Part shown: in pieces, positions 5,707 through 12,325 of the stretch
Layout: every line of letters begins with the position of its first letter
Numbering within the stretch: position 1 is the first letter of the stretch
Source of the DNA: DATAEG01 sp036258135
GTDB taxonomy: Bacteria > Actinomycetota > Actinomycetes > Mycobacteriales > Jatrophihabitantaceae
NCBI GenBank assembly: GCA_036258135.1
Contig: DATAEG010000152.1
Location: forward strand, 1-14,347
Length of the DNA: 14,347 bases
Direction of reading: 5' to 3'
Notes under the pieces: model-generated
The model's input: the letters and a program-made list of their open reading frames with translations, nothing else
Told to the model about the DNA's origin: nothing
Database searches by the model: none
Position numbers and translations under genes: made by a program

Positions 5707-7350
5707 GTGACCCCGGACGATCTCGTCGACGCGATCAAAGCTGCCGTCGCGGCGAGCCTCGCCGACGGCGCGCTCGCCGGGACGATGCCTGACGAGGTCA
5801 TGGTCGAGCGACCGCGCAACCCCGAGCACGGCGACTACGCCACCAACGTCGCGATGCGTCTGGCGAAGGCGGCGGGCCGGCCACCGCGCGACGTCGCCGC
5901 GATTATCGCCGAGCGGCTGCGCCAGGTCGACGGCATCGCCAGCGTGGATGTGGCCGGACCTGGATTCATCAATGTCAGCCTGGCCGCAGCCTCTCTCGGC
6001 GAGACGGCGCGGATCGTGGTGCGCGCGGGGGAGGCATACGGGGGGAACGGCAACCTCGTCGGCGAAACCGTCAATCTGGAATACGTGTCGGCCAACCCGA
6101 CCGGGCCGGTCCACATCGCGCACGCCCGGTGGGCCGCGGTCGGCGACGCCCTGTCGAGACTAATCTCGGCCAGCGGCGCCAAGGTGACCCGCGAGTACTA
6201 CTTCAATGACGCCGGCTCGCAGATTGATCGGTTCGCCGCCTCGCTCCTCGCCGCCGCTCGCGGGGAGGAGCCGCCCGCCGACGGCTACCAGGGCGAGTAC
6301 GTGGCCGACGTGGCGGCCGATGTCGTGCAGGCGCATCCCGGACTGCTCGAGGCGGGCGCCGACGAGGCATTGGCCACGTTCCGGCACGACGGCGTCGAGC
6401 TCATGTTCGACCGGATCAAGCAGACGCTGCACCGCTTCGGCGTCGACTTCGACGTGTACTTCAACGAGCGCGACCTGCACGCGTCCGGCGCCGTCGACCG
6501 CGCCGTCGAGCGGCTGCGCGCGGCCGGCCACGTCTTCGAGGCCGACGGTGCGGTCTGGCTGCGCACCACCGACTTCGGCGACGACAAGGACCGCGTCATC
6601 GTCCGCAGCAACGGTCAGCCCACCTACTTCGGCGCCGACCTCGCCTACTACATCGACAAGCGCAACCGCGGCGCGGACAGGGTGATCATCCTGCTGGGCC
6701 CAGACCACCACGGCTACTTCGGACGGATGCGTGGGCTCGTGGCCGGCCTGGGCGAGAACCCGGACGACAGTCTGGAGATTATCATCGGACAGCTGGTGAG
6801 CCTGCGCGGCGGCCGGATGAGCAAGCGGGCCGGCAATCTCGTCACCCTCGACGAGCTGATGGACGTCATCGGTGTCGACGCCGGGCGTTACTCGCTCGTG
6901 CGTTGGGCCATGGACTCGCCGATCGACCTGGACCTCGACCTGTGGGCCAGCCGCACCCAGGACAACCCTGTCTTCTACGTGCAGTACGCGCACGCCCGAC
7001 TGTCGTCGCTGGCCCGCAACGCCGCCGCGCTCGGCATCGAACGATCCGCCGATCCGGACCTGGGGCTGCTCGCCCATCCGCGCGAGACTGCATTGCTCGG
7101 TGCCCTCGCCGAGTTCCCGCGCGTGGTCGCCGGTGCCGCCGAGCTGCGCGCACCACACCGCGTGGCGCGTTACCTCGAAGAGCTTGCTGGTCTGTACCAC
7201 CGGTTCTACGACGCCTGTCGCGTCCTGCCTCTCGCCGACGAGCCGGGCGCCTCGGTGACCGACGCGCGGCTCTGGCTATGCGAGGCGACCCGGATCGTGC
7301 TGGCCAACGGGCTGGGCATGCTCGGCGTCGGCGCTCCCGACCGGATGTAG
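5707..7350 (+). CDS. argS: arginyl-tRNA synthetase (class I)
   Basis: ArgS attaches arginine to tRNA-Arg using ATP. From GTG 5707 the protein is 547 residues, normal for the family. It has the N-terminal tRNA-binding Add1 domain (about 1-95: RPRNPEHGDYATNVAMRLAK, GPGFINVSL), then the catalytic Rossmann domain with NPTGPVHIAHARWAAVGDA, where the HIGH signature is HIAH (His136, His139), and REYYFNDAGSQ. The KMSKS region is GGRMSKRAGN (371-374 MSKR). The DALR anticodon-binding domain covers about the last 130 residues (PVFYVQYAHARLSSLARNAA, ending NGLGMLGVGAPDRM). The frame is open back to 5476, but that part overlaps the dioxygenase gene and looks non-coding. It is the first gene of the packed cluster; lysA starts 5 nt after its stop. 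Confidence 0.97.
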   Translation: MTPDDLVDAIKAAVAASLADGALAGTMPDEVMVERPRNPEHGDYATNVAMRLAKAAGRPPRDVAAIIAERLRQVDGIASVDVAGPGFINVSLAAASLGETARIVVRAGEAYGGNGNLVGETVNLEYVSANPTGPVHIAHARWAAVGDALSRLISASGAKVTREYYFNDAGSQIDRFAASLLAAARGEEPPADGYQGEYVADVAADVVQAHPGLLEAGADEALATFRHDGVELMFDRIKQTLHRFGVDFDVYFNERDLHASGAVDRAVERLRAAGHVFEADGAVWLRTTDFGDDKDRVIVRSNGQPTYFGADLAYYIDKRNRGADRVIILLGPDHHGYFGRMRGLVAGLGENPDDSLEIIIGQLVSLRGGRMSKRAGNLVTLDELMDVIGVDAGRYSLVRWAMDSPIDLDLDLWASRTQDNPVFYVQYAHARLSSLARNAAALGIERSADPDLGLLAHPRETALLGALAEFPRVVAGAAELRAPHRVARYLEELAGLYHRFYDACRVLPLADEPGASVTDARLWLCEATRIVLANGLGMLGVGAPDRM

Positions 7351-7355
7351 CCGTC

Positions 7356-8762
7356 GTGTCCCGCTCCGCCCATCCCGCTGGTCCGCGGCACGCCGACGTG
7401 CTCCCCGACGCCGCCCCCCCAGTCAGTGCCGCCGACGTCGACTTCATCGACCCGGCCATCTGGCCTGAGTCGGCTCGTCGGGTCGACGGCATGCTCCAGC
7501 TCGGCGGCGTGCCGCTGGCCGACCTCGTCGACGACGACGGCACTCCGGCGATCTTCCTCGACGAGGAGGACCTGCGGGGCCGGGCTCGGGCCTACGGCGC
7601 CGCCAGCAGCAGCGTCGACGCCTACTACGCGGGCAAGGCGTTCCTCTGCACCGCGGTGGCGCGTTGGATCGCCGAAGAGGGCCTCGGGCTGGACGTGTGT
7701 ACCGGCGGCGAGCTGGCGGTGGCGCAGGCGGCGGAGTTCCCGGCCGGGCGCATCGGCATGCACGGCAACAACAAGTCGGTGCCTGAGTTGGCCGCCGCGG
7801 TCGCGGCGGGCGTGGGGCACGTCGTGGTGGACTCCTTCGCCGAGATCGAGCGCCTCGCGGCCGTTGCCCGCGAGGCCGGCGTGCGGCAGCGCGTGCTCGT
7901 CCGGGCCACCGTCGGGGTCGAGGCGCACACCCACGAGTTCATCGCCACGGCGCACGAGGACCAGAAGTTCGGGTTCTCGTTGCGTGACGGCGCCGCCCTC
8001 GACGCGGTCGGCGCCGTGCTCGCCACGGACGGCCTCGAGCTCGGCGGCTTGCACTCGCACATCGGGTCGCAGATCTTCGAGACCAGCGGCTTCGAGGTGG
8101 CCGCCCATCGGGTGGTCGGTCTGGCGGCGGCTGTGCGTGATCGCTACGGCGTCATCGTTTCCGAGATCAACCTCGGCGGTGGCCTCGGCATCGCCTACGT
8201 GACCGGCGACGATCCGGACACCCCGAAGCAGACTCTGGACCGGCTCAGCGCCATCGTGGAACGCGAGTGCGCCGCCGCTGGAATGCCCGTGCCGCGCCTG
8301 GCCGTGGAGCCGGGCCGGGCCATCGTCGGGCCCTCGGGCGTGACCGTCTACCGGGTGGGCACCACCAAGCGGGTCGAGCTGGACGGCGGCGCTGAGCGCC
8401 TCTACGTCTCCGTCGACGGTGGCATGAGCGACAACGTCCGCACCGCTCTCTATGACGCCCGCTACACCGCGGTGCTCGCCAACCGCAGCTCGGCGGTCGA
8501 GCCGGCGCTCAGCCGCGTGGTTGGCAAGCACTGCGAGAGCGGGGACGTAGTCGTTCGCGACGTCTGGCTGCCCGCCGACGTCCAGCCCGGCGACCTCATC
8601 GCAGTGGCGGCGACAGGTGCCTATTGCCGGAGCATGGCCAGCAACTACAACTTCGTGCCCCGGCCGCCGGTCGTCGGTGTGCGGGACGGACGGTCGGCGG
8701 TGCTGGTGCGGCGCGAAACGATCGAAGACCTGCTCGCGCTCGACACAGGGATGCCGGGATGA
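7356..8762 (+). CDS. lysA: diaminopimelate decarboxylase
   Basis: LysA is a PLP enzyme that decarboxylates meso-diaminopimelate to L-lysine, the last step of lysine synthesis. GTG 7356 gives 468 residues starting VSRSAHPAGPRHADVLP, a typical actinobacterial LysA N-terminus; the frame extends back into argS but that part is not coding. Visible motifs: AYYAGKAFLC with the Schiff-base Lys94, HGNNKS (136-141), GLHSHIGSQI (231-240), INLGGGLGIAY (271-281), AVEPGRAIVGPSG (316-328), VDGGMSDNVRTALYDARY (353-370) and GKHCESGD with Cys393, which by family completes the active site across the dimer. The C-terminus overlaps the hom start by 4 nt (ATGA), indicating translational coupling. A run of seven C near codon 21 is a possible sequencing-error spot, but the frame is intact. 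Confidence 0.97.
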   Translation: MSRSAHPAGPRHADVLPDAAPPVSAADVDFIDPAIWPESARRVDGMLQLGGVPLADLVDDDGTPAIFLDEEDLRGRARAYGAASSSVDAYYAGKAFLCTAVARWIAEEGLGLDVCTGGELAVAQAAEFPAGRIGMHGNNKSVPELAAAVAAGVGHVVVDSFAEIERLAAVAREAGVRQRVLVRATVGVEAHTHEFIATAHEDQKFGFSLRDGAALDAVGAVLATDGLELGGLHSHIGSQIFETSGFEVAAHRVVGLAAAVRDRYGVIVSEINLGGGLGIAYVTGDDPDTPKQTLDRLSAIVERECAAAGMPVPRLAVEPGRAIVGPSGVTVYRVGTTKRVELDGGAERLYVSVDGGMSDNVRTALYDARYTAVLANRSSAVEPALSRVVGKHCESGDVVVRDVWLPADVQPGDLIAVAATGAYCRSMASNYNFVPRPPVVGVRDGRSAVLVRRETIEDLLALDTGMPG

Positions 8763-10060
8763 GTCGGCCACTGCGGGTGGCGGTGCTCGGCCACGGCATC
8801 GTTGGTAGCGAGGTGGTCCGGCTGCTTCAGGCACAGGCGGGCGACCTGGCCGCGCGTGTCGGAACGCCCCTGGAGCTGGCTGGGATCGCGGTGCGCAGGC
8901 CGGCCCGGCATCCGGACGTGCCCGCCCACCTGCTGACCACCGACGCCGCCGCGATGGTCAGCGCCGACGACGTCGACATCGTGGTCGAGTTGGTGGGCGG
9001 CATCGAGCCGGCCCGCTCGCTGCTGCTGACGGCGTTGACGTCCGGCAAGAGCGTGGTGTCGGCGAACAAGGCGCTCCTCGCCGAGGACGGCGCGGTGCTG
9101 CACGACGCGGCGGCGGCCGCCGGTGTCGACCTCTACTACGAGGCTGCCGTGGCCGGGGCCATCCCGCTCCTGCGCCCGTTGCGCGAGTCGCTGGCCGGAG
9201 ATCGGATCCTGCGAGTCATGGGCATCGTGAACGGGACGACCAACTTCATCATGTCGCGCATGGCCGCGACGGGCGGGGGCTTCGCCGAGACCCTGGACGA
9301 GGCCAGTGCGCTCGGCTACGCCGAGGCGGACCCGAGCGCCGACGTCGACGGCTATGACGCCGCGGCCAAGGCCGCCATCCTCGCCGGACTGGCGTTCCAC
9401 ACCAGGGTCACTGCCGCAGACGTCTACCGCGAGGGCATCGCGGAGGTCACCGCTGCCGACTTCGCCAGCGCGCAGGCGCTCGGCTGCACGATCAAGCTGC
9501 TCGCTATCTGCGAGCGCGACCGGGACCCGGACGGCGCCGAGTCGGTCAGCGTGCGCGTGCACCCGGCGATGGTGCCGCTGACGCATCCGCTGGCCGGCGT
9601 GGGCGACGCGTTCAACGCCGTGTTCGTCGAGGCGGAGGCGGCGGGTTCGCTCATGTTCTACGGCCGGGGTGCCGGCGGCGCGCCGACCGCGAGCGCCGTG
9701 CTAGGCGACATCGTCGCGGTGGCGCGCAACCGCGTGAGCGGGAGTGTTGGCGCCGGGGAGAGCGCGTACGCGCAGTTGCGGATCCGGCCTATCGGCGAGG
9801 TGATCACCCGCTACCACGTCGCCTTGGACGTGGTGGACCGTCCGGGTGTGCTGGCCGCGGTCGCGCAGGCGTTCGCCGACTCCGACGTGAGCATCCAGAC
9901 CGTGCGGCAGGAAGGCCGAGGCGATGCGGCCACGCTCGTCCTCGTCACGCACACCGCGCCGGACGCCGCGCTCGCCGCCACCGTCGGGAAGCTGGCCGCG
10001 ATGGACGAGATCGGCACGACGGCAAGCGTCATGCGCGTCGAGGGAATGGACCCGGAATGA
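8759..10060 (+). CDS. hom: homoserine dehydrogenase with C-terminal ACT domain
   Basis: The enzyme reduces aspartate 4-semialdehyde to homoserine with NAD(P)H, at the branch to threonine and methionine. The protein is 433 residues, normal for Gram-positive Hom. Domains: NAD(P)-binding Rossmann fold (RVAVLGHGIVGSEVVRLL, 6-23; VVSANKALLAEDG with the likely catalytic Lys104), substrate domain (IVNGTTNFIMSRM; ALGYAEADPSADVDGYDAAA, followed by Lys204), and an ACT domain (about 352-425: YHVALDVVDRPGVLAAVAQA). ACT domains of this enzyme mediate threonine feedback inhibition in relatives such as Corynebacterium; that role here is inferred. The ATG overlaps the lysA stop, and the hom stop overlaps the thrC start, both as ATGA. 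Upstream in-frame codons back to 8624 lie inside lysA and were rejected. Confidence 0.97.
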   Translation: MSRPLRVAVLGHGIVGSEVVRLLQAQAGDLAARVGTPLELAGIAVRRPARHPDVPAHLLTTDAAAMVSADDVDIVVELVGGIEPARSLLLTALTSGKSVVSANKALLAEDGAVLHDAAAAAGVDLYYEAAVAGAIPLLRPLRESLAGDRILRVMGIVNGTTNFIMSRMAATGGGFAETLDEASALGYAEADPSADVDGYDAAAKAAILAGLAFHTRVTAADVYREGIAEVTAADFASAQALGCTIKLLAICERDRDPDGAESVSVRVHPAMVPLTHPLAGVGDAFNAVFVEAEAAGSLMFYGRGAGGAPTASAVLGDIVAVARNRVSGSVGAGESAYAQLRIRPIGEVITRYHVALDVVDRPGVLAAVAQAFADSDVSIQTVRQEGRGDAATLVLVTHTAPDAALAATVGKLAAMDEIGTTASVMRVEGMDPE

Positions 10061-11154
10061 ACAGCTCGGCCGGCACCAGACCCGCCGGCCTACGGTCGCC
10101 CTGGCCGGGCGTGATCGAGGCGTACCGCGACCGGTTGCCCGTCGACGCGGCCACGCCGGTGATCACTTTGCACGAGGGCGCGACGCCGCTGCTGCCCGCC
10201 TCCACGCTCTCGGACCGGACCGGGTGCGAGGTGTACCTGAAGGTCGAGGGCGCGAACCCAACCGGTTCGTTCAAGGACCGCGGCATGACCGTCGCCATTT
10301 CCCGCGCAGTGCAGGACGGCGCCAAGGCGGTCATCTGCGCGTCCACGGGGAACACTTCGGCGTCGGCCGCCGCCTACGCCGTGCGGGCCGGCCTCACCTG
10401 TGCCGTCCTCGTGCCCCGCGGCAAGATCGCGCTGGGAAAAATGGCCCAGGCCCTCGTGCACGGCGCCCGCCTGTTGCAGGTGGACGGCAGCTTCGACGAC
10501 TGCCTGGAGCTAGCCCGCAAGCTGGCGGTGGACTACCCGGTGGCGCTGGTGAACTCGGTCAACCCCGACCGCATCGACGGCCAGAAGAGCGCCGCCTTCG
10601 AGATATGCGACGAGCTCGGCCGGGCGCCGGACGTGCACTGCATCCCGGTGGGCAACGCGGGCAACATCACCGCCTACTGGAAGGGCTACCGCGAGTACGC
10701 GGCCGATGCTCTGATCGACGCTGCTCCGCGCATGTTCGGCTTCCAGGCCGCGGGCGCCGCGCCGATCGTCCTCGGCGCGCCCGTCCTCTCGCCTACCACC
10801 ATCGCCACCGCCATTCGCATCGGCAACCCGGCGTCCTGGACGCAGGCCGAACTCGCCCGTGACGAGTCCGGCGGCCTGATCGACGCGGTCACCGACCGGC
10901 AGATCCTCGAGGCGTACCGGCTGGCCGCACGCTCTGAGGCGGTCTTCGTCGAACCGGCGTCGGCGGCGAGCATCGCCGGTCTGCTCCAGACCGCGGCGGA
11001 CGGCCGGATCCCCAAGGGCGCCACGGTCGTGTGCACCGTGACGGGCAACGGGCTGAAGGATCCAGAGTGGGCGATCTCCGCCGCGCCACAACCGGTGACC
11101 GTTCCCGTCGACGGATACGCGGCGGCCGCCGCCCTCGGACTCGGTAGCGGCTGA
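10057..11154 (+). CDS. thrC: threonine synthase
   Basis: ThrC is a PLP enzyme that converts O-phosphohomoserine to threonine, the final step of the pathway. The 365 residues match the shorter actinobacterial form. Motifs: VITLHEGATPLLPA (35-48), NPTGSFKDRGMT with the PLP lysine Lys73, CASTGNTSASAAAYA (94-107, substrate/PLP contact), PVGNAGNITAYW (197-208, phosphate-binding glycine loop), FVEPASAASIAGLL (297-310) and VTGNGLKDP (328-336). The ATG overlaps the hom stop by 4 nt. The next gene, thrB, starts 1 nt after its stop, so translation of the three threonine genes is probably coupled. The order hom-thrC-thrB is the standard actinobacterial one. Confidence 0.97.
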   Translation: MNSSAGTRPAGLRSPWPGVIEAYRDRLPVDAATPVITLHEGATPLLPASTLSDRTGCEVYLKVEGANPTGSFKDRGMTVAISRAVQDGAKAVICASTGNTSASAAAYAVRAGLTCAVLVPRGKIALGKMAQALVHGARLLQVDGSFDDCLELARKLAVDYPVALVNSVNPDRIDGQKSAAFEICDELGRAPDVHCIPVGNAGNITAYWKGYREYAADALIDAAPRMFGFQAAGAAPIVLGAPVLSPTTIATAIRIGNPASWTQAELARDESGGLIDAVTDRQILEAYRLAARSEAVFVEPASAASIAGLLQTAADGRIPKGATVVCTVTGNGLKDPEWAISAAPQPVTVPVDGYAAAAALGLGSG

Positions 11155-11155
11155 C

Positions 11156-12028
11156 GTGCCCACCGTGCGGGTTCCGGCCACGAGCGCCAACCTCGGACCG
11201 GGCTTCGACAGCATGGGCCTGGCGCTGGACATCTGGGACGAGGTGACCGCGACTCCGGTCGAATGCGGGCCGAGCACGGTAGAGGTGAGCGGCGTCGGCG
11301 CCACCACTGTGCCGCGCGACGAGTCCAACCTGATCCTGCGGACGATGCGCGCTGCGTGGCTCGAGTTCGGCGTCGAACCCCGGCCGGTGCGGCTCGTCTG
11401 CCGCAACCGCGTCCCGCACGCTCGCGGGCTCGGCTCCTCCGCTGCCGCGATCTGTGCCGGGCTGCTGTTGGCCCGCGAGATCGCCGCCGGGTCCGTCGAC
11501 GACGCCAGTCTGCTGAACCTGGCTAGCCGGATCGAAGGCCACCCGGACAACGTGGCCGCCTGCCTGCTGGGCGGCCTGACCATCGCCTGGACGAAGCCGG
11601 CGGGCATCGGCGTTGTCCGCCTCGATGCCAGCGGGTTCACCCCGGTGGTGTTTGTCCCGCCCACCGAGTCGTCCACCGAACAAGCGCGGACGCTGCTTCC
11701 TCCTACCGTCGCGCACCCTGACGCCACGTTCAACGCGGCGCGGGCCGCCCTGCTCGTCACGGCGCTCACCGGCCATCCCGGACAGCTTCTGGAGGCCACC
11801 GAAGACCGGCTGCACCAGCCCTACCGGGCTCCGGCGATGCCGGAGTCGGCGCATCTGGTGCACGAGCTGCGTGCCGCGGGCGTGCCCGCCGTCTTCTCCG
11901 GGGCCGGCCCGAGCGTGCTCGCACTTTGCCGCGACCCCGACGAGATGCGACGGGCGAACGCGCTCGCCCCGGACGGCTGGCAGGTCTTGCCGACCGCGGT
12001 GGCCGGCACGGGTGCGAGCCGGCCATGA
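11156..12028 (+). CDS. thrB: homoserine kinase (GHMP family)
   Basis: ThrB phosphorylates homoserine with ATP to give the ThrC substrate. The protein is 290 residues, slightly short for the family but with all signature parts: VRVPATSANLGPGFDSMGLA near the N-terminus, the ATP-binding GHMP loop PHARGLGSSAAA (87-98), RIEGHPDNVAACLLGGLT (125-142) and the C-terminal GHMP motif AVFSGAGPSVLALC (245-258). The GTG start is supported by the N-terminal motif and by lying 1 nt after the thrC stop; it has no good ribosome-binding site of its own, so it likely relies on translational coupling. It is the last gene of the presumed argS-lysA-hom-thrC-thrB unit. A hairpin is embedded in its last codons. Confidence 0.97.
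   Translation: MPTVRVPATSANLGPGFDSMGLALDIWDEVTATPVECGPSTVEVSGVGATTVPRDESNLILRTMRAAWLEFGVEPRPVRLVCRNRVPHARGLGSSAAAICAGLLLAREIAAGSVDDASLLNLASRIEGHPDNVAACLLGGLTIAWTKPAGIGVVRLDASGFTPVVFVPPTESSTEQARTLLPPTVAHPDATFNAARAALLVTALTGHPGQLLEATEDRLHQPYRAPAMPESAHLVHELRAAGVPAVFSGAGPSVLALCRDPDEMRRANALAPDGWQVLPTAVAGTGASRP
12001..12024 (+). terminator. 7-bp hairpin in the last thrB codons, terminator candidate
   Basis: GGCCGGC (12001-12007) pairs perfectly with GCCGGCC (12018-12024) around a 10-nt loop, ending just before the thrB stop codon. No T run follows, so it could equally be a 3' mRNA-stabilising stem or chance within coding sequence. Confidence 0.25.
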
Positions 12029-12073
12029 CCGCTGTTCTCCTGAGGCCGGGGAACAAGCCAGGCGTGTCTCTTG

Positions 12074-12102
12074 TTGTGCAGGATGAAACAGCCGTCTACT
12101 CT
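12074..12102 (+). promoter_or_regulatory. probable promoter of rho
   Basis: TTGTGC (12074-12079) and TACTCT (12097-12102) are separated by 17 nt, a good match to housekeeping actinobacterial promoters. Transcription would begin near 12109, leaving a leader of about 217 nt before the rho GTG. The inverted repeat AACAAG (12052-12057)/CTTGTT (12070-12075) overlaps the start of the -35 and could be an operator. Confidence 0.5.
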
Positions 12103-12103
12103 C

Positions 12104-12196
12104 ATGGCTGTCAGTAACGCCACAGCGCGCCGCGAGGCGCGTGCGCCGCATTCGAGCGACTGGCATCTCGTAAACGTGAGCCGGTACGTGGCGTAA
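12104..12196 (+). CDS. possible 30-codon upstream ORF in the rho leader
   Basis: ATG 12104 to TAA 12194 encodes 30 residues beginning MAVSNATARREAR and ending HLVNVSRYVA. It is in the same frame as rho: apart from this one TAA, the frame stays open into Rho. No good ribosome-binding site precedes the ATG, and the ATG lies just before the expected transcription start, so only a longer transcript (for example read-through from thrB) would carry it. E. coli and Salmonella have a leader ORF (rhoL) before rho, but this sequence shows no similarity I can recognise. Treat as speculative. Confidence 0.2.
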   Translation: MAVSNATARREARAPHSSDWHLVNVSRYVA

Positions 12197-12325
12197 AGAC
12201 ACGCGCAGCGGGTGGCCCCCGCTGACGCAGCAGACCCAGCTCAATTCCGACCTGGGTCAATTACCGGGCCGCCGTCGTTGCCTGCCCGCACGACCGCTGC
12301 CTCTTCGGAAGGATCCGACAGCACA
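12109..12325 (+). other. structured 5' leader of rho
   Basis: The presumed leader contains three well-formed hairpins: CGCGCC (12126-12131) with GGCGCG (12136-12141) closed by the GNRA tetraloop GCGA; GCG-CAGCGGG (12203-12212) with CCCGCTG-A-CGC (12218-12228), 10 bp with one bulged A; and GACCCAG (12233-12239) with CTGGGTC (12252-12258). TCAATT occurs twice (12241-12246 and 12257-12262), the second copy in part of the last stem. The stretch from about 12263 to 12308 is C-rich, as expected for Rho loading. E. coli rho is controlled by Rho-dependent attenuation in its leader; a similar loop here is inferred. Confidence 0.45.

Noticed and set aside
7414..7420. Run of seven C in lysA as a phase-variation tract
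   Set aside because: Too short and inside an intact conserved housekeeping gene; at most a sequencing-error risk.
12212..12325. 38-codon N-terminal extension of Rho
   Set aside because: Its GTG lies inside a leader hairpin without a ribosome-binding site; GTG 12326 gives the family-typical VTD start.
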